10,776 nucleotides of DNA, taken from the NCBI GenBank assembly GCA_024696565.1, contig JAILGR010000100.1, positions 1 to 10,776 on the forward strand. The letters are read 5' to 3'. Position numbers and translations under genes: made by a program. The notes below the pieces were generated by a model. The model was given only the letters and a program-made list of their open reading frames with translations. It did no database searches and was not told the origin of the DNA. This stretch comes from Acholeplasmatales bacterium (GTDB lineage Bacteria; Bacillota_I; Bacilli_A; Acholeplasmatales; Anaeroplasmataceae). Shown here in pieces: positions 1 through 6,540 of the stretch. Each line of letters begins with the position of its first letter. The first letter of the stretch is position 1.

Positions 1-529
1 CATTATTTTTCTTTTCATATAAACTTATTAAATGTCTTTTTGAATAAAACATTAATCTATAACCAAATACTTGATAAAAGATATTAGCTTTAGTTTTAGA
101 ATAGATATCCATTAAATCCTTAATTGTTATTTCAGATGATAATCCAATAGCCCTAAAGCCTAAATCTGAATAAATTTTTAAATCAAGTGAGTTACAAACC
201 ATAGTTTTAGGGTCAAAAATAACCTTATTTTCTATTTTTTTCTTTATTGCTATATTACATACTCCTAAATCAGTAATATAGAAATAATCACAAAGATTTT
301 GATATTTATCAAAGAATATTGATACTAAATCAATATTTGTTGGAGTAAATAATTTATCCATACCAATTATAGTTTTAATATTATTATTCTTACAAAATTC
401 TAATGCCTTATCTAAATCTAAATCTTTATAATTTAAAGAGGTTTTATCTTGCATTAAAATAGCATATTCAATTTTATCTTTTAGATTATTTAATTGTTCT
501 AATGTATAAATGCTTGTTGCAAAATGCAT
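1..529 (-). CDS. U32-family peptidase-like protein (YrrN/TrhP1-like), N-terminal part, runs off the left edge
   Basis: An open frame of 176 codons begins at an ATG (527-529) and continues past the window edge, so the 3' end is missing. A strong ribosome binding site, AGGAGG (537-542), lies 7 nt upstream. The fold looks like the (beta/alpha) barrel start of U32 proteins: a D-L-G motif near residues 87-89, a D-P-K-T strand near 106-109, and the family signature FGYRLMFYSKRHL at about 155-167, which resembles the HG-x-x-x-MF-x-SKR segment of Bacillus YrrN. Members of this family are annotated as collagenase-like proteases, but several (TrhP/YegQ, RlhA) are RNA hydroxylation factors; YrrN and YrrO act in 5-hydroxyuridine formation at tRNA position 34. 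RNA modification is therefore as likely a role as proteolysis. The catalytic or metal-binding part lies outside the window. The gene follows the ffh terminator with no promoter visible in the gap, so it may depend on read-through. Confidence 0.8.
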   Translation of the reverse strand, partial: MHFATSIYTLEQLNNLKDKIEYAILMQDKTSLNYKDLDLDKALEFCKNNNIKTIIGMDKLFTPTNIDLVSIFFDKYQNLCDYFYITDLGVCNIAIKKKIENKVIFDPKTMVCNSLDLKIYSDLGFRAIGLSSEITIKDLMDIYSKTKANIFYQVFGYRLMFYSKRHLISLYEKKNN

Positions 530-545
530 ATAAATACCTCCTTTT

Positions 546-570
546 AAAAAATCCATGAGACCATGGATTT
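546..570 (-). terminator. Hairpin terminator after ffh, overlapping its stop codon
   Basis: A perfect 9-bp stem (549-557 with 562-570, AAATCCATG/CATGGATTT) encloses a 4-nt loop and ends in a run of six T on the minus strand, three of them inside the stem. The last two bases of the ffh TAA are the first two of the stem. The stem is AT-rich, so termination may be partial, and the ribosome binding site of the next gene follows 3 nt after the end of the T run. Confidence 0.55.
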
Positions 571-1987
571 AATAACGGAATCCACCCTTTCCTTTGCCCT
601 TCCCCTTTTTCATTTTAGGTTGAGACATTCCTGGATAATTTCCCATCTTCATTTGTTGAGCCATTCTAGATGCATCACCTTCATCCATGTTTTTCATTTG
701 CTTCATGGCTTTTTTGGTTTCTTCTAACATTTGGCGTAATCTATTTACTTCTTGAATAGGACGACCAGAACCTTTAGAGATTCTATCACGACGTTTAAAA
801 TCTTTATCTATTAATTCAGGATGACGTCTTTCTTCTTCAGTCATTGAATAAATGATAGCTTCAATCTTATCAAAAGCTTTATCATCTACTTGATTTAAGG
901 CACTCTTCATTTGACCCATACCTGGTAAGAAACCTAAAATCTTAGAGATTGAGCCCATACGTTTAATCATCTTAAATTGTTTTAATAAGTCATTGTAATT
1001 ATAACTTTGACTCATCATACGTTCAGACATCTTTTGCATTTCTTCTTCATCGATATTCTCTTGAACAGTATCGATTAAAGATAATACATCGCCCATACCT
1101 AAGATTCGATCAGCTAAACGATCAGGATAGAAAATTTCCATTGCATCTAGTTTTTCACCTGTAGACATAATCTTAATAGGGATACCTGTCATTTCTTTAA
1201 TAGATAGGGCCGCACCACCACGAGTGTCACCATCTAGTTTTGTTAAAATAATACCTGTAATGTCTAAATCATTATGGAAGGCTAAAGCTACATTTACAGC
1301 ATCTTGACCTGCCATAGCATCTACTGTTAATAATATTTCATCTGGCTTAGCAATTTCTTTAACATTCTTTAATTCTTGCATAAGCTCTTCATTAATTTGA
1401 AGTCTACCTGCAGTATCGATAAATACTAAATCATAACCATTTTCTTTAGCATATTTTAAACCTTCAGTTACAATCTTTTCAGCTGATACTTTAGTCCCCA
1501 TTTCAAAAACAGGAACACTAATTTGCTTACCTAAAGTAACTAACTGATCAACTGCGGCAGGTCTATAAATATCGGCAGCAATTAATAATGGTTTTTTCTT
1601 TAGCTTCTTTCTATAGAATAATGCCATCTTACCAACAGCTGTAGTTTTACCTGCACCCTGTAGACCAACAGCCATAATAATAGATTGGCCATGTTCTTTT
1701 ATTTTTAAATCAACTGCTTCATCTCCAAGAGTTCTTTTTAGTTCTTCTCTTACGATTTTAACAACTTGTTGACCAGGGTTTAAGCCCTTCATAATCTTTT
1801 CACCTAGGGCTTGTTCTTTTATATTAGCTAAGAATTTCTTTACAACCTTATAGTTAACATCGGCTTCAAGTAAAGATAATCTTACTTCTCTTAGCATATC
1901 ATCAATATCTTTTTCATCTAGCTTTCCTTTACCAGTAAGACGTCTTAGTCCCATTTGTAAACGAGAGCTTAAACTATCAAATGCCAT
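569..1987 (-). CDS. ffh: Signal recognition particle protein Ffh (SRP54 GTPase)
   Basis: Ffh is the protein part of the bacterial signal recognition particle. It binds signal sequences and 4.5S/6S RNA through its M domain and docks with FtsY at the membrane through paired GTPase domains. At 472 residues it has normal length and layout: N domain (about 1-95); G domain with G1 GLQGAGKT (108-115), DTAGR (191-195) and TKLD (249-252); then a methionine-rich M domain (about 320-450) with the RNA-binding RISKGSGRP segment near 402-410. The tail ends in a short Lys-Gly repeat. The ATG (1985-1987) has AGGAG (1994-1998) 6 nt upstream and starts 3 nt after the ylxM stop, so the two are probably translationally coupled. 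It is the last gene of the ftsY-ylxM-ffh unit. The RNA partner gene (ffs) is not in this window. Confidence 0.98.
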   Translation of the reverse strand: MAFDSLSSRLQMGLRRLTGKGKLDEKDIDDMLREVRLSLLEADVNYKVVKKFLANIKEQALGEKIMKGLNPGQQVVKIVREELKRTLGDEAVDLKIKEHGQSIIMAVGLQGAGKTTAVGKMALFYRKKLKKKPLLIAADIYRPAAVDQLVTLGKQISVPVFEMGTKVSAEKIVTEGLKYAKENGYDLVFIDTAGRLQINEELMQELKNVKEIAKPDEILLTVDAMAGQDAVNVALAFHNDLDITGIILTKLDGDTRGGAALSIKEMTGIPIKIMSTGEKLDAMEIFYPDRLADRILGMGDVLSLIDTVQENIDEEEMQKMSERMMSQSYNYNDLLKQFKMIKRMGSISKILGFLPGMGQMKSALNQVDDKAFDKIEAIIYSMTEEERRHPELIDKDFKRRDRISKGSGRPIQEVNRLRQMLEETKKAMKQMKNMDEGDASRMAQQMKMGNYPGMSQPKMKKGKGKGKGGFRY

Positions 1988-1990
1988 AAA

Positions 1991-2287
1991 TTACTCCTTC
2001 AAAAGACTCAATATCCTATCCTTTATTTCTAAGTCCATTTCCATTGAATCAATCTTTTTTATTTTGGTATATAAATGAAGTTTTTCCTCATAAGATTCTA
2101 AAGCTATTACAGTTCTTTTTAATTGATCATGAATTCCATTTCTAGATATTCCATAATTTTCAGCCATTTCTGTAATAGATAAATCCATAAAGTAATAGTC
2201 TTCAAAATATTCTCTTTGTTTATCTGTTAATAATAGACCATATATATCATATAAATCTATAATTAATTGTCTTTTTTCTTCTTCCAT
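1991..2287 (-). CDS. ylxM: YlxM/SRP-associated helix-turn-helix protein
   Basis: This small 98-residue protein of the YlxM family (UPF0122) is encoded between ftsY and ffh, as in many Firmicutes. The family is sigma-70 region 4-like, and streptococcal YlxM has been linked to SRP function. The N-terminal half carries the family hallmarks: LYDIYGLLLTDKQREYFEDY (about 12-31), then the helix-turn-helix DLSITEMAENYGISRNGIHD (about 35-54), and a basic, coiled-coil-prone C-terminal helix. The frame stays open for 11 more codons upstream (to 2320), but that extension lies inside ftsY. The start at 2285-2287 gives the usual family N-terminus and has GAGGA (2293-2297) 5 nt upstream. Only one base separates the ftsY TAA from this ATG. 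YlxM relatives usually read S-R-Q-A-V-Y-D-N in the recognition helix; here it is SRNGIHDQ. Whether it binds DNA or acts through SRP is not visible from sequence. Confidence 0.93.
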   Translation of the reverse strand: MEEEKRQLIIDLYDIYGLLLTDKQREYFEDYYFMDLSITEMAENYGISRNGIHDQLKRTVIALESYEEKLHLYTKIKKIDSMEMDLEIKDRILSLLKE

Positions 2288-2288
2288 A

Positions 2289-3257
2289 TTATTCCTCAAA
2301 GAAATCAGCAAATAAGCCATATAGGTATTGTTCGATATCGAAGACTTCTAAATCATCTACACCCTCACCTAAGCCTACATACTTAATTGGAATTCCAAGC
2401 TCATGACGAATAGCTAATACTATACCACCTTTTGATGTACCATCTAGTTTAGTTAAAATAACACCAGATACATCTGTAGCTTCTTTAAAAGCTTTAGCTT
2501 GAGACATACCATTTTGACCAGTAGTTGCATCAATAACTAATAATGTTTCATGTGGAGCATCTGGTATTTCTTTTTGTAATACTCTTTTCATTTTAGATAA
2601 CTCATTCATAAGGTTAACTTTATTTTGTAATCTACCTGCAGTATCACAAAGTAAAATATCATATCCTTCATTTTTAGCTTTTTTAATAGCATCAAACATT
2701 ACACTAGATGGATCAGTACCATCAGGTTTAGTTACAATATCTACTCCTACTCTTTTAGCCCAAACATCAAGCTGCGCAATAGCACCAGCTCTAAAGGTAT
2801 CACCAGCAGCAAGTAAAACCTTTTTGCCTTCATTTTTATATTGATTAGCTATTTTAGCAATTGATGTTGTTTTACCAACACCATTTACACCAACAAACAA
2901 TATTACAGATAAGCCATCTTTTTTAAGATTTAAATTGGCATTAACAATTTCACCATTTAAATAAATCTCAAACATCTCATCCATAATCATTTCTTGTAAA
3001 TCAATAGGATTTTTAATTCCTTTAGCTGAAACCTCAGATTTTAATTTTTCAATAAAGTCTAATACAGTATCTACACCAATATCAGCCATAATAAAAGTTT
3101 CTTCTAATTGATCAAATAAATCCTCATCAATTTGATTACTTTTAGATAATATATCTTTTAATGTTGCTAGGGCACCCTCACGAGTTTTATGTAACCCCAT
3201 CTTATATTTTTCTTTTTTCTTTTTATCTTTTCTTTTAAATAAATCAAAAAAGCCCAC
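2289..3257 (-). CDS. ftsY: Signal recognition particle receptor FtsY
   Basis: FtsY is the SRP receptor GTPase, which receives Ffh-ribosome complexes at the cytoplasmic membrane and passes them to SecYEG. The corrected product has 322 residues: a short basic N-terminus MGFFDLFKRKDKKKK that can act as an amphipathic membrane-binding helix in place of the long acidic A domain of E. coli, an N domain (about 20-110), and a G domain with G1 GVNGVGKT (123-130), GDTFRAGA (152-159), DTAGR (205-209) and TKLD (269-272). The frame opens 3 codons earlier at a GTG (3264-3266), but that GTG overlaps the ribosome binding site GGAGTGA. The GTG at 3255-3257, 8 nt after GGAG, gives the typical MGFFD start. The gene has its own extended -10 promoter just upstream and opens the ftsY-ylxM-ffh unit. 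The usual upstream neighbour smc is absent; topA takes its place. Confidence 0.97.
   Translation of the reverse strand: MGFFDLFKRKDKKKKEKYKMGLHKTREGALATLKDILSKSNQIDEDLFDQLEETFIMADIGVDTVLDFIEKLKSEVSAKGIKNPIDLQEMIMDEMFEIYLNGEIVNANLNLKKDGLSVILFVGVNGVGKTTSIAKIANQYKNEGKKVLLAAGDTFRAGAIAQLDVWAKRVGVDIVTKPDGTDPSSVMFDAIKKAKNEGYDILLCDTAGRLQNKVNLMNELSKMKRVLQKEIPDAPHETLLVIDATTGQNGMSQAKAFKEATDVSGVILTKLDGTSKGGIVLAIRHELGIPIKYVGLGEGVDDLEVFDIEQYLYGLFADFFEE
2293..2297 (-). promoter_or_regulatory. Ribosome binding site deciding the ylxM start
   Basis: GAGGA lies inside the last codons of ftsY, 5 nt before the ATG at 2285-2287. No comparable site was noted before the longer-frame start at 2320. Confidence 0.75.
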
Positions 3258-3262
3258 AAAAA

Positions 3263-3269
3263 TCACTCC
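3263..3269 (-). promoter_or_regulatory. Ribosome binding site deciding the ftsY start
   Basis: GGAGTGA on the minus strand. The longest frame would start at the GTG within this very motif, which cannot serve both purposes; the next in-frame GTG (3255-3257) is correctly spaced. Confidence 0.8.
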
Positions 3270-3281
3270 ATATTCCGTAAT

Positions 3282-3290
3282 ATTATATCA
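3282..3290 (-). promoter_or_regulatory. Extended -10 promoter of ftsY-ylxM-ffh
   Basis: The minus strand reads TGATATAAT: a perfect TATAAT (3282-3287) preceded by the TGn extension (3288-3290). No good TTGACA lies 16-18 nt further upstream, which fits an extended -10 promoter. The predicted transcription start near 3275 would give a leader of about 18 nt that holds the ribosome binding site. The element lies between the topA terminator and the ftsY start. Confidence 0.7.
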
Positions 3291-3310
3291 TAATAGGTAG
3301 TAAAAAGGAA

Positions 3311-3333
3311 AGAAAAAACTCCATGTAGGAGTT
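3311..3333 (-). terminator. Hairpin terminator of topA, overlapping its stop codon
   Basis: A 6-bp stem AACTCC/GGAGTT (3328-3333 with 3317-3322) with a 5-nt loop is followed on the minus strand by a T run. The last two bases of the topA TAA form the first two of the stem. The stem is short, so some read-through into ftsY is possible. Confidence 0.55.
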
Positions 3334-5767
3334 ATTTCTTAATTAAATTATTGTATTCCTCTATAGAAACTAAATTCTTACAAGCTGGATAATTACTACA
3401 ACCATAGAAAGTTTGGCCTTTACTCTTACCTTTAGAAGCTACTCTTTTAACCAAATTACCTTTTTGGCACTTTGGACAAGTAACCAATTCTTCATTAGTA
3501 TTAGTATTATTTTCACAATGTTTGAAACAATATTTTGTGCCATCTTCAGATTCAATCATCATAGAACCACAATTTTTACATACTTCATTTGTAGGTTTAC
3601 CATCAATAATAGTTTTACAAGATGGATAATTACTACAACCATAGAAAGTCTTACCTTTTTGTTTTCCTCTTTGGGCAATTCTTTCAACTAAATTACCTTT
3701 ACCACAAACAGGACAAATAAATTGTTCTTTAGGTTGTTCTTGACATTTATTTGAACAATATTTGTTACCATCACTATCTATTAACATTAAACCACCACAA
3801 TTTTTACATACTTCATTTGTTGGCTTATCATTAAAAATAGTCTTACATCTTGGATAATTTAAGCAGGCATAGAAAACATTACCTTTATTCTTACCGCTCT
3901 TAGATACTTTTTTAACTAAATTCTTTTTATGACAAATTGGGCATAAAACGCCAGTATCAGCATCTTCCTCTTCTTCCTTTTTGATGTAATTACAAGATGG
4001 ATAATTACTACAGCTTGTAAATTCTCCATATTTACCAAGTCTAATTACAAGCTTTGATCCACAAATTGGACAAATTTCGTCTGTAGGAATTGGATATAAG
4101 CTTTCCATATTTTTTAATGCTTTTTCATATATTGGCATAAAGGCATTATAAAATGAAGTTAATTCTTCTAACTTATCTAATTCACCATTAGCAATTCTAT
4201 CTAAGTCATTTTCCATATTAGCTGTATACTTAACATTAATAATAGAATCAAAATATTCTTCTAGCTTATCTATTGTTAACATACCTTGTTCGGTTGGCTT
4301 AATAGATTTCTTTTCTAATTTTATATATTCTCTATCCTTAAGGATTTGCAATGTTTGGGCATAAGTAGATGGTCTACCTATACCTAATTCTTCCATATCC
4401 TTAATTAATGATGCTTCTGTATATCTAGATTTAGGTTGTGTTTCTTTAGATAGAATATTAACTTCTAAAGCATTATACATCTCACCTAATTTAAATGGAG
4501 GTAAATAAGATTCATCTTCTACTTCTTTACCATATACCTTTAAGTAACCATCAAATACTAAATCAGAACCATTAGCAACCCATACTGAATCAGTATTAGT
4601 AAATGTTACTTTGGTATTGTTATAAGTTGCAGATTGCATTAATGAAGCTAATGTTCTTTTATAAATCAAACTATATAACTTAAATTCTTCATCAGTTAGA
4701 TATGAAGCCATTGATTCAGGAGTTCTTGTAATAGATGTAGGTCTAATACCTTCATGAGCATCTTGAGCATTCTTTTGTGTATGTAATTTAACAGAACCTA
4801 AATATCTTGTTCCATAATTATTTACAATATAATCAGAAGCTGATGAAACAAAGCCTTGAGCTAATCTTGTTGAATCAGTTCTCATATATGTAATTAAACC
4901 GACAGTTTCAGAACCAATATTTTTACCTTCATATAGACTTTGGGCAATACGCATAGTTCTAGTAGGTGAAAAACCTAAACGAATTGATGCATCTTGTTGC
5001 ATTGTTGATGTGGTATATGTAGGATATGATGGTTTTTTTACTTGTTTAGATTGAATATCAGATACAACAAAGGATAATAATCTAGCTTTTAGATTTTCTA
5101 ATTCCTTAATATCTGTAATACGATTCTTATTATCTATTTTCTTACCCATTAATTCAGTTAATTTTAATTTGAAATTAGGAAAAACTGCTTCCATTTCATA
5201 ATATGGTTCTTTAACGAAATTAATGATTTCTTTTTCTAGGTTACAAATTAATAATAAGGCAGCACTTTGTACTCTACCTGCTGATTTAGAATTAATCTTT
5301 CTTTGTAATAATGTCGATAATTTAAAACCTAAAATTCTATCAATCATTCTTCTAGATTCTTGACTATCTACCATTTTCATATTAATAAGATGAGGGTCCT
5401 TTAATGCTTCATTAACTGCAGTTTTAGTAATTTCATGGAATTCAATACGGTTTTTATCATCTAAGCTTAAGCCAAGTTCTCTTGCTAGATGGTATGCAAT
5501 AGCCTCTCCTTCACGGTCGGGGTCGGTTGCAAGATAGACTTCGTTGCCATTACAATACTTCTTTAATGACTTAACTAAAGACTCTTTTCCCTCTATATAT
5601 TTATAATAAGGTATAAAGCCATTTTCAATATCAATTCCAAGACCGCCTTTACCACTAGTAGCTAAATCACAAATATGACCTTTACTAGATAATACAGTAT
5701 AGCCTTTTCCTAAATATGAAGAAATAGTCTTTGATTTACTTGGTGATTCCACAATTATTACTTTCAT
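3332..5767 (-). CDS. topA: DNA topoisomerase I (type IA) with an expanded zinc-finger tail
   Basis: Type IA topoisomerase, which relaxes negative supercoils by cutting one strand through a 5'-phosphotyrosine. The 811-residue product has the TOPRIM domain (VESPSKSK 6-13 with Glu7; DPDREGE 82-88, metal-binding acidic residues), the region KSAGRVQSAA (161-170) and the active-site segment GLITYMRTDS (290-299) with Tyr294. The tail from about 566 holds six four-cysteine modules. Four are the classical topoisomerase type, with cysteines at 566/569/586/592, 609/612/635/641, 685/688/711/717 and 764/767/790/796. Two are smaller CxxC-x13-CxxxC modules at 654/657/671/675 and 730/733/747/751. Bacillus subtilis TopA is about 690 residues with fewer fingers, so the extra length is all tail. 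The frame opens at a GTG (5771-5773), but this directly touches AGGAGG; the ATG at 5765-5767, 6 nt from it, gives the typical MKVIIVESPSKSK start. It is transcribed alone from its own promoter. Confidence 0.97.
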   Translation of the reverse strand: MKVIIVESPSKSKTISSYLGKGYTVLSSKGHICDLATSGKGGLGIDIENGFIPYYKYIEGKESLVKSLKKYCNGNEVYLATDPDREGEAIAYHLARELGLSLDDKNRIEFHEITKTAVNEALKDPHLINMKMVDSQESRRMIDRILGFKLSTLLQRKINSKSAGRVQSAALLLICNLEKEIINFVKEPYYEMEAVFPNFKLKLTELMGKKIDNKNRITDIKELENLKARLLSFVVSDIQSKQVKKPSYPTYTTSTMQQDASIRLGFSPTRTMRIAQSLYEGKNIGSETVGLITYMRTDSTRLAQGFVSSASDYIVNNYGTRYLGSVKLHTQKNAQDAHEGIRPTSITRTPESMASYLTDEEFKLYSLIYKRTLASLMQSATYNNTKVTFTNTDSVWVANGSDLVFDGYLKVYGKEVEDESYLPPFKLGEMYNALEVNILSKETQPKSRYTEASLIKDMEELGIGRPSTYAQTLQILKDREYIKLEKKSIKPTEQGMLTIDKLEEYFDSIINVKYTANMENDLDRIANGELDKLEELTSFYNAFMPIYEKALKNMESLYPIPTDEICPICGSKLVIRLGKYGEFTSCSNYPSCNYIKKEEEEDADTGVLCPICHKKNLVKKVSKSGKNKGNVFYACLNYPRCKTIFNDKPTNEVCKNCGGLMLIDSDGNKYCSNKCQEQPKEQFICPVCGKGNLVERIAQRGKQKGKTFYGCSNYPSCKTIIDGKPTNEVCKNCGSMMIESEDGTKYCFKHCENNTNTNEELVTCPKCQKGNLVKRVASKGKSKGQTFYGCSNYPACKNLVSIEEYNNLIKK
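3378..3649. repeat. Near-identical 35-nt direct repeats in topA fingers 3 and 4
   Basis: The stretches 3378-3412 and 3615-3649 are the same 35 bases with one mismatch (Ala versus Ser in the NYPxC segment). The first 23 bases of the second copy recur exactly at 3990-4012 in finger 1. The repeats encode the second cysteine pair of each classical finger and are 237 nt apart, which matches a 79-residue module. Confidence 0.9.
3566..3820. repeat. Identical 27-nt direct repeats in the two small topA zinc modules
   Basis: The stretches 3566-3592 and 3794-3820 are identical over 27 bases and are 228 nt (76 codons) apart. They encode the TNEVCKNCG segment at the start of each CxxC-x13-CxxxC module. 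Identity at the nucleotide level points to recent duplication or gene conversion inside the gene. Confidence 0.9.
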
Positions 5768-5773
5768 AGACAC

Positions 5774-5779
5774 CCTCCT
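5774..5779 (-). promoter_or_regulatory. Ribosome binding site deciding the topA start
   Basis: AGGAGG directly abuts the GTG that opens the longest frame (no spacing), so that GTG cannot initiate. The ATG at 5765-5767 is 6 nt away. Confidence 0.85.
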
Positions 5780-5793
5780 CTTTTTGCTTAAAT

Positions 5794-5822
5794 ATCTTAT
5801 TTCAAAAAAAATATAATGTCAA
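5794..5822 (-). promoter_or_regulatory. Sigma-A-type promoter of topA
   Basis: The minus strand carries a perfect -35 TTGACA (5817-5822), a 17-nt T-rich spacer and a -10 TAAGAT (5794-5799, 4 of 6 matches to TATAAT). The expected start near 5787 gives a leader of about 20 nt that contains AGGAGG. It lies just downstream of the rnhB terminator, so topA forms its own unit. Confidence 0.75.
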
Positions 5823-5835
5823 GTAACATTTTTTT

Positions 5836-5863
5836 AAAAAGAAAACTCCTCCTATAAGGAGGA
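5836..5863 (-). terminator. Hairpin terminator after rnhB, possibly bidirectional
   Basis: A 7-bp stem TCCTCCT/AGGAGGA (5847-5853 with 5857-5863) with a 3-nt loop lies 14 nt after the rnhB stop codon. On the minus strand it is followed by GTTTTCTTTTT. The plus strand also has a long T run just past the stem (5866-5872), so it could stop transcription both ways, although no plus-strand gene is nearby. Confidence 0.7.
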
Positions 5864-5877
5864 TATTTTTTTCATTT

Positions 5878-6540
5878 TTATTCTGAATCTAAGTTCAAAT
5901 CTAAAGACAACTGCTTTGAATAATATCTATTAATAGGTGCAAATGTCTTTCTATGAATCTTACAAGGACCATACTTTTCAATGGCTTCTAAATGATTTTT
6001 AGTGCCATAACCTTTATGCTTTTTAAAACCATAATTAGGATATTTAATATCCATCTTTTCCATATAATGATCTCTTGATACCTTAGCTAAAATAGAAGCT
6101 GCAGCAATTGAAGCAGACAAGGCATCACCATGAATAATTGCTTCATGAGGATATGAAATATTTCCCAAAGGCATTGCATCTACTAAAACATAATCAGGTT
6201 TAACGCTTATTTTTTCTAAACTTTCTAGCATTCCTTTTTTAGTAGCTTGATAAATATTTAATTCATCTATATCATTTTCATGAATAAAAACAACTGAATA
6301 AGCAATTGCTTGTTTAATTATAATTTTATATAATTCTTCTCTTTTTTTCTCAGTCAATTGTTTAGAATCATTAATACCATCTATTCTTAAAAATGGTGGC
6401 AAGATACAACACGCAATACAAACAGGACCAGCTAATGAACCTCTACCTGCTTCATCAATACCAGCAATATTTCTAAAGCCCTTATCTAATAATTCATCTT
6501 CAAATTTATATAAATTTATATCATTCTTCTGGCTCTTCAT
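5878..6540 (-). CDS. rnhB: Ribonuclease HII
   Basis: RNase HII cuts 5' of ribonucleotides embedded in DNA, starting ribonucleotide excision repair, and also cleaves RNA-DNA hybrids. The 220-residue product shows the DEDD metal site: Asp29 and Glu30 in GIDEAGRGSLAGPV (27-40), Asp121 in VLVDAMP and Asp139 in HGDALSASIAAASILAKVSRD (137-157, first residues). It also has the GRG motif (32-34) and the junction-sensing tyrosine in GYGTKNH (Tyr178). The segment GRGSLAGPV carries Ser where most relatives have Pro. The N-terminus lacks the longer extension of B. subtilis RNase HII. The ATG start overlaps the end of rbgA by 20 nt, with a weak GGGG about 9 nt upstream, so translational coupling to rbgA is likely. 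It is the last gene before a terminator. Confidence 0.96.
   Translation of the reverse strand: MKSQKNDINLYKFEDELLDKGFRNIAGIDEAGRGSLAGPVCIACCILPPFLRIDGINDSKQLTEKKREELYKIIIKQAIAYSVVFIHENDIDELNIYQATKKGMLESLEKISVKPDYVLVDAMPLGNISYPHEAIIHGDALSASIAAASILAKVSRDHYMEKMDIKYPNYGFKKHKGYGTKNHLEAIEKYGPCKIHRKTFAPINRYYSKQLSLDLNLDSE

Noticed and set aside
2288..2320. Longer N-terminus for YlxM starting at 2320
   Set aside because: The 11 extra residues lie within ftsY coding sequence and do not resemble the family; GAGGA at 2293-2297 supports the start at 2287.
3413..3691. Plus-strand open frame of 92 codons opposite topA
   Set aside because: It lies wholly inside the zinc-finger coding region of topA, is an antisense shadow with no family resemblance, and no ribosome binding site or promoter was noted for it.
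5800..5835. Ten-codon frame (MLLDIIFFLK) as a leader peptide before topA
   Set aside because: It overlaps the -35 and spacer of the topA promoter, and its nearest ribosome-binding-site-like sequence is locked in the terminator stem, so it is unlikely to be transcribed and translated.
5847..5863. Hairpin hiding AGGAGGA as a riboswitch or translation switch for topA
   Set aside because: It lies upstream of the topA promoter and is therefore not in the topA leader; it fits a terminator for rnhB.
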